Shown here: piece by piece, positions 39,443 to 51,420 of the stretch
Numbering within the stretch: the first letter of the stretch is position 1
Layout of the letters: every line of letters begins with the position of its first letter
NCBI RefSeq assembly: GCF_016313185.1
Contig: NZ_CP066218.1
Span: 5,580,001-5,644,000 of the forward strand
From: Mycolicibacterium baixiangningiae
GTDB taxonomy: Bacteria > Actinomycetota > Actinomycetes > Mycobacteriales > Mycobacteriaceae
Length of the DNA: 64,000 nt
Direction: 5' to 3'
Program-made: the position numbers and the translations under genes
Notes under the pieces: model-generated
The model's database searches: none
Seen by the model: the letters and a program-made list of their open reading frames with translations, nothing else
What the model was told of the DNA's origin: nothing

Positions 39443-39731
39443 GCACCCACGCGGGCACCCAGTGGGTGACCGCTTTCCGCCGGGCGCCGTAGGCGATGTC
39501 GTAGGTGACCAGGCCCCACCAGTAGCCCTGTTCACACATGCCCCAGCAGGTCAGGCGCCCTTCGACGACGGCGTGCATCTGCAGTCCCGCCGGGTTGTAG
39601 CCGCCGTGACGGTGCGGCTCCCGGGGAAAGAGCACCCCGAGGTCGACCAGCACCGCGGCAGGCGGGTCGACGCGACGGAATGCCGGCGGCACCGGCTGCC
39701 CGTTATAGCCGATCGACTGCAACTCGCCCAC
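39417..39731 (-). CDS. Conserved hypothetical protein (about 104 aa)
   Basis: The product begins VGELQSIGYNGQPVPPAFRR from the GTG at 39731 (the frame stays open to 39794 but with no supporting start). It has a conserved core HRHGGYNPAGLQMHAVVEGR and ends AVTHWVPAWVLKRQTD, a pattern I associate with mycobacterial hypothetical proteins that I cannot name. It has many Trp residues and no membrane segment. The gene converges on and overlaps the DUF222 fragment. Confidence 0.6.
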   Translation of the reverse strand: MGELQSIGYNGQPVPPAFRRVDPPAAVLVDLGVLFPREPHRHGGYNPAGLQMHAVVEGRLTCWGMCEQGYWWGLVTYDIAYGARRKAVTHWVPAWVLKRQTDPR

Positions 39732-40038
39732 TGTTCGATCATACGTTCGAAGTCCCGGTTCGGCGGCGCCGGCCTCCACGCTGGGCGGCCCCATGGTTGC
39801 CGGCTCAGATCACGAAATATCCACCAGACGAAGCTGCCTTATCCGGCTCAACCGAAAGATTCTGCCAACCGTCAACCAATTACCGCCACCGGAATTAAAT
39901 CGTTGACCTGCAGGTTTACCAGTTCAGACGGGAACGGAGAACATCCGGTCCAGTCAGCAGAAAACGTTCGAACCGCGACGAATCCACACCAGGGGCCACG
40001 GCTCGCACACACACCAGAGGGACAGAAAGAAGTAGGAC
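39732..40038. other. Intergenic region upstream of small secreted-protein copy 3
   Basis: A 307-nt stretch with lower GC than average and no convincing gene. Near 39912-39935 the pattern GGTTTACC-N-CAGACGG resembles GGTTTGAACCATCAGACCGG upstream of copies 1 and 2, so it may hold a shared promoter or regulator site. Otherwise the upstream regions are not alike. Confidence 0.35.
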
Positions 40039-40287
40039 ATGAACAAGTTCGGATTCGCCACCATCGTCGCCAGCGGACTGGCCACCGGGTTCCTCGCGTT
40101 CGCCGCCCCCGCCCAGGCCGCGCCGGCCGGGCCCGGAAACGCCCAGGACGCGATCAGCTCGCTGGATGACCGCGGCTACGCCGTGCGGGTCAACCACCAG
40201 GGCATGGTCAAGCCGCTCGACCAGTCCAGCATCGTCTCGGTCCGCTACGACAACGACGACCGCGTCGTCTACGTCACCGTCCGCTGA
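40039..40287 (+). CDS. Small secreted protein, paralogue copy 3
   Basis: An 82-residue exported protein with the same sequence as copy 1, though the DNA differs in several silent sites (for example in the signal-peptide segment FLAFAAPAQ). It has its own upstream region, not the 118 nt shared by copies 1 and 2, but is followed 13 nt after its stop by the same GAGGGGCACCC stem. AGAAAGAAGTAGG precedes the ATG. No other gene is linked to it. Confidence 0.82.
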   Translation: MNKFGFATIVASGLATGFLAFAAPAQAAPAGPGNAQDAISSLDDRGYAVRVNHQGMVKPLDQSSIVSVRYDNDDRVVYVTVR

Positions 40288-40299
40288 CGCCCGACCACC

Positions 40300-40330
40300 G
40301 CGAGGGGCACCCACATCGGGTGCCCCTCGC
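40300..40330 (+). terminator. Strong terminator, third copy of repeated stem
   Basis: A perfect 13-bp stem (40300-40312 with 40318-40330) with ACATC loop directly after small secreted-protein copy 3. Confidence 0.85.
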
Positions 40331-40391
40331 TCGCGTTCGGAGGGCCGATCCGTGGTTTCGGGCCGCGCATCAGCGGTTATCCGAACGCTCG

Positions 40392-41774
<1,383 letters not shown>

Positions 41775-41786
41775 TCGGGAGGCCGG

Positions 41787-42614
41787 ATGGCCCAGCAGAT
41801 GAGCGGCGTGATGGACGCCGCATTCGACGCTCTGCGCTACGAGCCGACGGCGAAACGGATCCGGGTCACGCTCGCCGGTGAGCCGGTCGCCGACACCGAC
41901 CGGGCGCGGCTCGTGTGGGAACCCCGCCGCATCGTGCCCGCCTACGCGGTCCCGTTCGATGCGCTGCGCGCCCAACTCGCCCCGGCCGGCGCGGAGTCCG
42001 GCTCCCAGGAGCACGCCCCGGCGTCGGTGGATCGCACCCGCCGCACGCTCGACCCGACCGTCCCGTTCACCGCCCACTCGTGTGAGGGCACCGCCTTCGA
42101 CGTGGTGGCCGGAGAGGAGACCGGCGCCGCCGCGGCGTTCCGTCCGGCCGATCCCGACTTCGCCGACTACGTGGTTCTCGACTTCGCGGTGTTCGGATGG
42201 CGCGAGGAATCCGAACCGGTGGTCAGCCACCCGCGCGACCCGTTCCACCGCATCGACGTCCTGCGCAGTACCCGCCACGTGCGCGTCGAGTACGAGGGCC
42301 GGTTGCTCGCGGAGTCGTCGAGGCCACTGCTGCTGTTCGAGACGAATCTGCCGATGCGCTGCTACCTGCCGCCCGAGGATGTCGGGGAGCTCACGCCCAG
42401 CGACACCGTCTCCTACTGCGCATACAAGGGCCGCGCCACGTACTACTCCGTCCCCGGCGGGCCGCGCGACATCGCGTGGACCTACCGCGAACCCCTGCAC
42501 GACGGTGCACCGGTGCGCGACCACGTCTGCTTCTTCGACGAGCGCGTCGACGTGATCGTCGACGGCACGAAAGGTGAGCGGCCCGTCACGCAGTGGAGCG
42601 AATCCGGCGGTTGA
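41787..42614 (+). CDS. Double-domain DUF427 protein
   Basis: A 275-residue protein made of two DUF427 domains. The first has YEPTAKRIRVTLAGEPVADT and ends before about 135, and the second contains HVRVEYEGRLLAESSRPLL, then DTVSYCAYKGRATYYSV and DHVCFFDERVDVIVDG. Function is unknown. GGGAGG precedes the ATG. It lies downstream of the acyl-CoA dehydrogenase gene. The single-domain relative at 24108 shares the YCxYKG core motif. Confidence 0.88.
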   Translation: MAQQMSGVMDAAFDALRYEPTAKRIRVTLAGEPVADTDRARLVWEPRRIVPAYAVPFDALRAQLAPAGAESGSQEHAPASVDRTRRTLDPTVPFTAHSCEGTAFDVVAGEETGAAAAFRPADPDFADYVVLDFAVFGWREESEPVVSHPRDPFHRIDVLRSTRHVRVEYEGRLLAESSRPLLLFETNLPMRCYLPPEDVGELTPSDTVSYCAYKGRATYYSVPGGPRDIAWTYREPLHDGAPVRDHVCFFDERVDVIVDGTKGERPVTQWSESGG

Positions 42615-42680
42615 CCCGGCGCGAGTTTGACCCGCAGCGGTGTGGGCACGCTCATCGGACACCGGTATCGAGGAGGATGC

Positions 42681-43859
42681 ATGCGCGCAGTCACCTGGCA
42701 GGGACGTCGGAAGGTCTCCGTGGACACCGTGCCCGATCCGGTGATCACCGAGCCGACGGACGCGATCATCCGGGTCACCAGCACCAACATCTGCGGGTCG
42801 GACCTTCACCTGTACGAAGTGCTCACGGCGTTCATGAATCCCGGCGACATCATCGGCCACGAGGCCATGGGGGTGGTGGAGGAGGTCGGCGCCCAGACCG
42901 GCGATCTGAAGGTCGGCGATCGCGTGGTGATCCCGTTCAACATCTCCTGCGGCACGTGCTTCATGTGCGATCACGGTCTGCAGAGCCAATGCGAGACCAC
43001 CCAGAACCGCGACCAGGGCACCGGCGCGGCGCTGTTCGGCTACTCCACGCTCTACGGCGAGGTGGCCGGCGGGCAGGCCGAGTACCTGCGGGTGCCGCAG
43101 GCCCAGTACACCCACATCAAGGTCCCCGACGACGGACCCGACGAGCGCTACGTCTACCTCTCCGACGTGCTGCCCACCGCCTGGCAGGGCGTCGAATACG
43201 CCCAGGTTCCGGACGGCGGCACGCTGGTGGTGCTCGGGCTGGGACCGATCGGCGCGATGGCGTGCCGGATCGCCGCCCACCGCAACAACTGCCGGGTCAT
43301 CGGCGTCGATCTCGTCGACGAACGCCTCGACCGGGCGCGCCCGCACTGCGCCGAGGTGATCGACCTGCGCACCCAGGATCTCGACGCCGTCATCGCCGAC
43401 CTCACCCAGGGCCGTGGCGCCGACTCGGTCATCGACGCCGTCGGGATGGAGGCGCACGGTTCACCGGTCGCCGAGGCCGCCCACACCGCCAGCAGCTTCC
43501 TGCCGTCGAGCGTGGGCCGGGTGGTCATGAAGCACGCAGGCGTGGACCGGCTCGCCGCGCTGAACTCTGCGATCTCGCTGGTCCGCCGCGGCGGGACCAT
43601 CTCGCTGTCGGGGGTGTACGGCGGCGCCGCCGATCCGATCAACATGATGACGCTGTTCGACAAGCAGGTCACGCTGCGGATGGGGCAGGCCAACGTCAAA
43701 CGCTGGGTGCCCGACATCCTGCCGCTCCTGACCGCCGACGATCCCCTCGGCGTCGAGACCTTCGCCACGCACCGATTGCCGCTCAGCGCAGCCCCCGGCG
43801 CGTACGAAACCTTCCAGAAGAAGCAGGACGGAATGGTCAAGGTGGTGCTCACCCCGTAG
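42681..43859 (+). CDS. Zinc-dependent alcohol dehydrogenase (glutathione-independent formaldehyde dehydrogenase-like)
   Basis: A 392-residue medium-chain dehydrogenase. The catalytic zinc ligands sit in STNICGSDLHLYE and GHEAMGVVEEVG, and structural zinc is in SCGTCFMCDHGLQSQCE. The NAD fold is LVVLGLGPIGAMACR. The large insert around CETTQNRDQGTG matches the group related to glutathione-independent formaldehyde dehydrogenases. Start 42681 has GAGGAGGATGC upstream. It is the last of three same-strand genes, but no pathway is evident from them. Confidence 0.88.
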   Translation: MRAVTWQGRRKVSVDTVPDPVITEPTDAIIRVTSTNICGSDLHLYEVLTAFMNPGDIIGHEAMGVVEEVGAQTGDLKVGDRVVIPFNISCGTCFMCDHGLQSQCETTQNRDQGTGAALFGYSTLYGEVAGGQAEYLRVPQAQYTHIKVPDDGPDERYVYLSDVLPTAWQGVEYAQVPDGGTLVVLGLGPIGAMACRIAAHRNNCRVIGVDLVDERLDRARPHCAEVIDLRTQDLDAVIADLTQGRGADSVIDAVGMEAHGSPVAEAAHTASSFLPSSVGRVVMKHAGVDRLAALNSAISLVRRGGTISLSGVYGGAADPINMMTLFDKQVTLRMGQANVKRWVPDILPLLTADDPLGVETFATHRLPLSAAPGAYETFQKKQDGMVKVVLTP

Positions 43860-44005
43860 CGGTGTGGGTGTGATTGGACAGCGGCGCCGTGGGGTACCTG
43901 ACCGGCGTGAATCAGGCGTGGAACGGGCATGCCGCGCGGCGAAATGTGCATCCGCGCAAAAAAGTACCCGGTACCCCTGGTTTCACCTTGGGGAGTCTGG
44001 CAACA

Positions 44006-44019
44006 TTACCGATCGGTAA
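44006..44019. promoter_or_regulatory. Perfect 14-bp palindrome before the four-gene operon
   Basis: TTACCGATCGGTAA lies 31 nt before the first start. The form is typical of TetR operators. No TetR gene is next to it, so the regulator must be elsewhere. Confidence 0.65.
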
Positions 44020-44049
44020 GTTCGGTTCGTCCAAACCCGGGAGATGACA

Positions 44050-45894
44050 GTGGAGTTCTTCGACGAGGTTTCCGGCGTATCGGTTCTCGCGCAGGGTGAC
44101 GAGGGCGGCGGCGCCGCCCTCAGCGAGATCATCGGGCTGTCCGCCGCCGCCGCCGTGGTCACGGCGGTGCTGCTGTGGATCGGCTACCTGCACCGAAACC
44201 ACAAGATCAGCTGGCTGACGAAGTTGGCCGACTGGTCGGGGCGCCGGTTCAAGCGGCCACCATGGGTGGCGCTGCCGATCGCGATGTTCATCACCTCGAT
44301 CATCTGCGCGCTGTTCGGCTTCATCTGGGACGTCAGCCTGCACATCGGTAACGGTCGTGACGACGGGGCGCTGGCGAACCCCGCCCACTACTTCATCCTC
44401 ATCGGCCTCTTCGGCATCTTCGTGGCGGGCTGCACGGCAATCGTGCTGCCCTTCGACCGGCCGGGGCCGGCCGCGGTGCGCATCACCGACCACTGGCATG
44501 CGCCCGTCGGCGGCATCGTCATGGCCGGCTGCGGCCTCTACGCGCTGATGGGCTTCCCGCTCGACGACGTCTGGCACCGCATCTTCGGCCAGGACGTCAC
44601 CCTCTGGGGGCCCACCCACCTGATGATGATCGGTGGCGCCGGCTTCTCCACGCTCTCCGCGCTGTACCTGGAACACGAAGGCCGCAAAGACCGGCCCGTC
44701 GACGCAGCGCCGGACGGTATCGGGCTGAAATTCGTCCAGTACCTCGCCTTCGCCGGCGTCCTGATCGGTGCGTCGGTCTACCAGATCGAATTCGACTTCG
44801 GTGTCCCGCAGTTCCGCCAGGTCTTCCAGCCCATGCTGATCGCCGCGGCCGCGGCACTCGCGCTTGTGGGCGCCCGCATCTTCATGGGCCGTGGCGGTGC
44901 GCTCATCGCGGCGCTCCTCGCGCTCGGGTTGCGTGGACTCGTCGCGATCACCGTCACGCCGGTTCTCGACGCGCCGGTCAACTGGTTCCCGCTCTACCTG
45001 GGGGCCGCGGTCGTCGTCGAACTCCTGGCGTTGACCCCGCTCCTCAAACGACCTGTGCTCTACGGACTGGTCGCCGGACTGGGGATCGGGACCGTGGGCC
45101 TGTGGCTGGAATCGCTCTGGATCAACGCGGTCTACCCCTACCCGTGGCCGACCAGCCTCTGGCCGGAGGCACTCGCGATGACCCTGCCGGTGGCGGTCCT
45201 GACCGGCGCCTGCGGCGCGATGGTCGGCATGGTGCTCACCGGTCAACGCCTGCCACGGCGCGCGATCAGCGCCGGACTCGTGGCGCTGACGGTCGTCGCG
45301 ATCGGTGCGGCCACCGCCAACGGACTGCAGTACAAGGTGCCCGAGACCGCCACGGCGGCAGTGACCTTGACCGAAGCCCCGTCGGTGAACGGTCAGCGCT
45401 ACGTGACCGCCGACATCCGCTTCAACCCGCCGGACGTGGTGAGCGACGATCCGAACTGGGTGTCCGTGCTGGGCTGGCAGGGTGGTCTGCCCAACGAGCG
45501 TGGCCAGTTCGTCGACCACCTCGAGAAGGTCGGCTCCGGTCATTACGTGTCGACTCAGCCGATGCCGGTCTCCGGCACCTGGAAGACGATGCTGCGGGTG
45601 CACGACGGCAAGACCTTCACGGCCATGCCGATCTATCTCGCCGGCGACCCGGGCATCGGGGCGCAGGAGGTGCCTGCCGAACCGCAGTTCACCCGCCCGT
45701 TCGTCTCCGAGATCACCATCCTGCAGCGTGAGCGCAGCCCGGACATCTCGCAGTCGTTGTGGCTCATCGGCTGCCTGGTGGTGCTGGCCTGCACGCTGGC
45801 AATGGTCGCCGGGATCACCTGGGGCGGTGGCCGCATCAACAACAGCGAGCCCAGCGGCAGCGAGGCGGAGCTGCAGCCTTCCGCACAGTCATGA
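44050..45894 (+). CDS. Polytopic membrane protein with C-terminal extracytoplasmic domain (first gene of four-gene operon)
   Basis: A 614-residue protein with about ten membrane helices in the first 430 residues. Then comes a soluble segment (about 440-570) of beta character, with VNGQRYVTADIRFNPPDV and MPVSGTWKTMLRVHDGKTF, loosely like FixH/YtkA domains, and a final membrane helix (SLWLIGCLVVLACTLAM). His residues are clustered at membrane edges (NPAHYF, TDHWHAPVGG, VWHRIFGQDV, GPTHLMM), as in metal or heme transport. GTG 44050 is chosen because GGGAG is spaced correctly, whereas ATG 44044 is too close. I do not recognise the family with certainty. Confidence 0.72.
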   Translation: MEFFDEVSGVSVLAQGDEGGGAALSEIIGLSAAAAVVTAVLLWIGYLHRNHKISWLTKLADWSGRRFKRPPWVALPIAMFITSIICALFGFIWDVSLHIGNGRDDGALANPAHYFILIGLFGIFVAGCTAIVLPFDRPGPAAVRITDHWHAPVGGIVMAGCGLYALMGFPLDDVWHRIFGQDVTLWGPTHLMMIGGAGFSTLSALYLEHEGRKDRPVDAAPDGIGLKFVQYLAFAGVLIGASVYQIEFDFGVPQFRQVFQPMLIAAAAALALVGARIFMGRGGALIAALLALGLRGLVAITVTPVLDAPVNWFPLYLGAAVVVELLALTPLLKRPVLYGLVAGLGIGTVGLWLESLWINAVYPYPWPTSLWPEALAMTLPVAVLTGACGAMVGMVLTGQRLPRRAISAGLVALTVVAIGAATANGLQYKVPETATAAVTLTEAPSVNGQRYVTADIRFNPPDVVSDDPNWVSVLGWQGGLPNERGQFVDHLEKVGSGHYVSTQPMPVSGTWKTMLRVHDGKTFTAMPIYLAGDPGIGAQEVPAEPQFTRPFVSEITILQRERSPDISQSLWLIGCLVVLACTLAMVAGITWGGGRINNSEPSGSEAELQPSAQS

Positions 45895-46052
45895 CGGTGC
45901 CGCCCGACGTCCGTCTCCTGGCCGACCATCCGATCTGGATCGCGTTGCCGGCGTTCGCGCCGGCCATCGTGGTCGCCGGGGTCGTCGTCTACATTGCCGC
46001 GAAGAACCGCCGCAAGGACGGCGGAACACCCGACGGAGAAGGGAACCTGTGA
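45891..46052 (+). CDS. Single-helix small membrane protein (second gene of operon)
   Basis: A 53-residue protein: a short N-terminus, one membrane helix (IWIALPAFAPAIVVAGVVVYIA) and a basic cytoplasmic tail (KNRRKDGG). Its ATG overlaps the stop of the previous gene by 4 nt and its own stop overlaps the lipoprotein GTG, which strongly argues that it is a real gene of the operon and a subunit or partner of the larger membrane proteins. Confidence 0.75.
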   Translation: MTVPPDVRLLADHPIWIALPAFAPAIVVAGVVVYIAAKNRRKDGGTPDGEGNL

Positions 46053-46483
46053 CCCGCACCGCACGACGCTCCGGATCAGTCCTCATCATGACCGCGGCGG
46101 CGCTGCTGGTCGCTGCCTGTGGCGGCTCGCAGGACAGCGGGGATGCCTCGAGTCCGGGTCCGTCCGCGTCGACGATCAACCCGTCGGAGATGACCGATCA
46201 GCAGCGGCCCACCGACCGGCTGACCATCGACATCAGCATCGAGGGCGGCACGGTCACTCCCACCAACGCGCGGTTGCAGGGCAAGGTCGGCCAGCCGATC
46301 GTGTTGCGCGTCAACAGTGACGTCGCCGACGAACTGCACGTGCACTCGGTGCCGGAGCACACCTTCGCCGTCGAACCCAAACCCGGACAGCAGTTCCAGT
46401 TCACCGTGGACGTGCCCGGCAATGTCGAGATCGAGCTCCACAACCTCCACCTCGTGATCGCCGGCGTGCAAGTCCAGCCGTGA
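46049..46483 (+). CDS. Cupredoxin-like lipoprotein (third gene of operon)
   Basis: A 144-residue exported lipoprotein: signal peptide with lipobox VAAC (Cys about 25), a Ser/Gly linker, then a beta-sandwich like the cupredoxin-1 family (VGQPIVLRVNSDVADELHVH, PKPGQQFQFTVDVPG, VEIELHNLHLVIAGVQVQP). The usual Cys of type 1 copper sites is missing, but clustered His residues (ELHVHS, ELHNLHL) could hold a metal. GTGA overlaps on both sides tie it to its neighbours. Confidence 0.78.
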   Translation: MTRTARRSGSVLIMTAAALLVAACGGSQDSGDASSPGPSASTINPSEMTDQQRPTDRLTIDISIEGGTVTPTNARLQGKVGQPIVLRVNSDVADELHVHSVPEHTFAVEPKPGQQFQFTVDVPGNVEIELHNLHLVIAGVQVQP

Positions 46484-47817
46484 CCTCCGGGGCGCACGTG
46501 ACGGTCCTGGCACACGGTCTCGGCGGCTCGACCGATCTGCCGATCCCCTACACGTATGCCCTGCTCGGCGCCGCCTGGGCGCTGACCGCGACGTTCGCGG
46601 TCGTGGCACTCGCGTGGCGCAAGCCCAGGTTCGACGAGGACCGGCCTGGGCGCGCGCTGCCCCTGTGGGTGACCTCGGTGGTCGACGCCCCCGCCACGCG
46701 CTGGGCCGTCGCGCTCACCGGGCTGGTGTTCACGCTGTGGGTCGCGATGGCCGCGTTCTTCGGTCCGCAGAACGCCGAGAACCCGCTGCCCGGGGTGTTC
46801 TACGTCCTCATCTGGGTCGGCCTCGTCGCCCTGTCGTGGGCGATCGGACCGGTCTGGCGGGCGATCTCCCCGGTGCGCGCGCTCTACCGGGTGCTGCGGT
46901 TGAACCGCCGCAAGGACCGGCCCCCGTACCCGGTCCGCCTCGGCTACTGGCCCGCGGCGTTCGGGCTGTTCGCGTTCGTGTGGCTGGAACTGGCCAGTCC
47001 CGATCCGGGGTCCGTCGCCGCCATCCGCACCTGGCTGCTCGTCTATCTGGCCGTGACGTTCGCCGGCGCCCTGTGGTTCGGCGAGCGGTGGTGTGCGCGC
47101 GCGGACCCGTTCGAGGTGTACAGCGTGGTCGCCTCGCGGCTGTCGATGTTCCGCCGGCAGCGCCACACCGGACGCATCGCGATCGGCAACCCGTTCGATC
47201 ACCTGCCGACGCTTCCGGTGCGGCCGGGCACCGTCGCGGTGTTGTCGGTGCTGCTGGGGTCGACGGCCTTCGACAGCTTCTCGGCGATGCCGGTGTGGCG
47301 CAACTTCGTCGACTCGACCGCCGACGGCCCGGTCACCGCGACCCTGCTCAAGACAGCGGGTCTCGCGGTGTTCGCGCTGATCGTGGCCGGAACGTTCAGC
47401 GCGGCCGCGATGGCGACGGGCGGGGTGGACCGGGCGCGGCGCCGCGAACTGCCCGGCCTGATGGCGCACTCACTGATCCCCATCGTGATCGGTTACGTGT
47501 TCGCCCACTACCTTTCGTACCTCATCGAACGCGGTCAGCAGACGGTCATCCTGCTGGCCGACCCGCTGCAGCGGGGCTGGAATCTGTTCGGGCTCGGCGA
47601 CGCCGAGGTCAGTTATCTGCTGTCGCTGCACCCATCGGTGCTCGCCACGCTCAAGGTGGCGTTCGTGGTGGCGGGCCACATGGCCGGCGTGGTCGCCGCG
47701 CACGACCGGGCGCTGCGGTTGCTGCCGTCGGCGCACCAGATCACCGGACAGCTCGCGATGATGCTGGTGATGGTCGGCTACACGTTCATGGGGTTGTATC
47801 TGTTATTCGGTGGCTGA
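46480..47817 (+). CDS. Polytopic membrane protein (fourth gene of operon; sometimes annotated fenitrothion hydrolase-like)
   Basis: A 445-residue integral membrane protein with about ten helices. Segments LPIPYTYALLGAAWALTATF, FGERWCARADPFEVYSVV and HSLIPIVIGYVFAHYLSYLI are distinctive, and a His pair lies in GYVFAHYL/AGHMAGVVAAH. Relatives have been labelled fenitrothion hydrolase in public annotation, a name I regard as unreliable. GTG 46480 overlaps the lipoprotein stop. Together the four genes look like a periplasm-facing metal or small-molecule uptake or assembly system. Confidence 0.72.
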   Translation: MTSGAHVTVLAHGLGGSTDLPIPYTYALLGAAWALTATFAVVALAWRKPRFDEDRPGRALPLWVTSVVDAPATRWAVALTGLVFTLWVAMAAFFGPQNAENPLPGVFYVLIWVGLVALSWAIGPVWRAISPVRALYRVLRLNRRKDRPPYPVRLGYWPAAFGLFAFVWLELASPDPGSVAAIRTWLLVYLAVTFAGALWFGERWCARADPFEVYSVVASRLSMFRRQRHTGRIAIGNPFDHLPTLPVRPGTVAVLSVLLGSTAFDSFSAMPVWRNFVDSTADGPVTATLLKTAGLAVFALIVAGTFSAAAMATGGVDRARRRELPGLMAHSLIPIVIGYVFAHYLSYLIERGQQTVILLADPLQRGWNLFGLGDAEVSYLLSLHPSVLATLKVAFVVAGHMAGVVAAHDRALRLLPSAHQITGQLAMMLVMVGYTFMGLYLLFGG

Positions 47818-47845
47818 GCTCACACCGCAGGGTTAGTGTGGCGGG

Positions 47846-48517
47846 GTGCCCCCAGAAGAATCACTGGAGCGGGCACTGGCTGGTGGGTCGCCCCAGAACG
47901 TCGGATGGTTTCGCTACCACTTCGCCGACGAGCGCTGGGAGTGGTCTGATCAGGTGCATCTGATGCACGGGTACCAGCCAGGTGCCGTCACCCCCACCAC
48001 CGAACTGGTGCTCGCACACAAACACCCCGACGACTACGTGTCGGTCGCGGCGACCCTCGACGACATCCGGCGCACCCGGCGCACCTTCAGCACCCGCCAC
48101 CGGATCATCGACACCCACAAGCGCATCCATGATGTCGTCGTGATCGCGGACCGCATGTTCGACGACACCGGCGACATCACCGGCACGCAGGGGTTCTACG
48201 TCGACGTGACACAGACCCGCACCGAGGAGTCCACCCGGGAGATGGCGGCCGCCACCGCGGCGGCGATGGTCGAGCACCGAGCCTCGATCGAACGCGCCAG
48301 GGGAATGCTCATGCTGGTCTACCGCGTCGACGCGGTCGCGGCCTTCGAGCTGCTCAAATGGCGTGCCGCCGAAGCCGGCGTGAAGCTGCGCACCTTCGCC
48401 GAACGGCTGCTCGACGATTTCACCTCGCTCTACTACGAGGACACGCTGCCGCCGCGCTCGGTGTTCGACCACCTGCTGCTCACGGTGCACCACCGGGTCC
48501 GCGCCGCGGGTGTATGA
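47846..48517 (+). CDS. PAS-ANTAR domain RNA-binding regulator
   Basis: A 223-residue protein: an N-terminal PAS-like sensor (WFRYHFADERWEWSDQVHLM, HRIIDTHKRIHDVVVIADRM, TGTQGFYVDVT) and a C-terminal ANTAR domain (ERARGMLMLVYRVDAVAAFELLKWRA followed by LRTFAERLLDDF, about 150-195), which binds two-hairpin RNA antiterminator elements. Starts GTG 47846. There is no adjacent two-hairpin leader that I can see, so its target is elsewhere. It is 29 nt after the four-gene operon and 28 nt before pncA. Confidence 0.88.
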   Translation: MPPEESLERALAGGSPQNVGWFRYHFADERWEWSDQVHLMHGYQPGAVTPTTELVLAHKHPDDYVSVAATLDDIRRTRRTFSTRHRIIDTHKRIHDVVVIADRMFDDTGDITGTQGFYVDVTQTRTEESTREMAAATAAAMVEHRASIERARGMLMLVYRVDAVAAFELLKWRAAEAGVKLRTFAERLLDDFTSLYYEDTLPPRSVFDHLLLTVHHRVRAAGV

Positions 48518-48544
48518 CGGACGCCGCGGCGCTACGGTGACGCT

Positions 48545-49096
48545 ATGCGCGCGCTCATCGTCGTCGATGTCCAGAACGACTTCTGTGAAGGCGGCTCGCT
48601 GGCTGTGAGCGGCGGGGCCGCCGTCGCCCGCGGCATCAGCGGCCTGCTCGCTTCAGACCCCGGGTACGCCCACGTGGTGGCGACCAAGGACTTCCACATC
48701 GACCCGGGCGGCCACTTCTCCGACACCCCGGACTACCGGCAGTCGTGGCCCCGCCACTGTGTCGTCGGGACCGACGGCGCCGAGTTCCATCCCGACCTGG
48801 ACCGGTCACCGGTCGAGGCGGTGTTCACCAAGGGCGAGTACTCGGCGGCCTACAGCGGCTTCGAGGGCAGCGATGCGTCGGGCACGCCGCTGGGTGACTG
48901 GCTGCGTACGCACGGCGTCGACGAGGTCGACGTCGTCGGGATCGCCACCGACTACTGTGTGCGGGCCACGGCCGCCGACGCCGCGGCGGCCGGTTTCACC
49001 ACCCGCGTGCTGCTCGACCTCACCGCGGGCGTCGCCGAGGACTCGACGGCCGAGGCGGTGCAGGCGCTACGCGCCGCCGGGGTGGACATCGTCTGA
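48545..49096 (+). CDS. pncA: Nicotinamidase / pyrazinamidase
   Basis: A 183-residue nicotinamidase that converts nicotinamide to nicotinic acid for NAD salvage and activates pyrazinamide. All Mycobacterium tuberculosis PncA residues align at the same numbers: catalytic D8, K96, C138, and metal ligands D49, H51, H57, H71. Reading starts MRALIVVDVQNDFCEGGSLA. It is a likely single-gene unit or follows the ANTAR gene. The glgX leader begins downstream. Confidence 0.97.
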   Translation: MRALIVVDVQNDFCEGGSLAVSGGAAVARGISGLLASDPGYAHVVATKDFHIDPGGHFSDTPDYRQSWPRHCVVGTDGAEFHPDLDRSPVEAVFTKGEYSAAYSGFEGSDASGTPLGDWLRTHGVDEVDVVGIATDYCVRATAADAAAAGFTTRVLLDLTAGVAEDSTAEAVQALRAAGVDIV

Positions 49097-49128
49097 CCAC
49101 CGTTTCGATCAGTGTGACGGGGCACGCC

Positions 49129-49153
49129 GTTGAGACGTCGTGAAAGTGGGTAT
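49129..49153 (+). promoter_or_regulatory. SigF-like promoter of glgX
   Basis: GTTG (49129-49132), a 15-nt spacer and GGGTAT (49148-49153) match the SigF consensus GTTT-N15-GGGTAT with one mismatch. Transcription would start near 49160, at the top of a hairpin. Confidence 0.55.
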
Positions 49154-49159
49154 GGGTCG

Positions 49160-49179
49160 TGAGCCCCGGTAGGGGCTCA
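49160..49179 (+). terminator. 8-bp hairpin in the pncA-glgX gap
   Basis: TGAGCCCC and GGGGCTCA pair around GGTA with no U-tract. It could terminate pncA or structure the start of the glgX leader. The two roles cannot be told apart from sequence. Confidence 0.35.
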
Positions 49180-49252
49180 GGTCGTGCTGCCCGCACTACC
49201 GTTCGCCCGTATCGTCGCCCCCGTCAGAACCCGAACCTCAGGAGTGTGCACT

Positions 49253-51394
<2,142 letters not shown>

Positions 51395-51420
51395 GAGCGG
51401 GACTCACTCGACGACGGTGC

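Noticed and set aside
46480..47817. Calling the fourth operon gene an organophosphate (fenitrothion) hydrolase
   Set aside because: It is a ten-helix membrane protein with no visible hydrolase motif, so the name would mislead.
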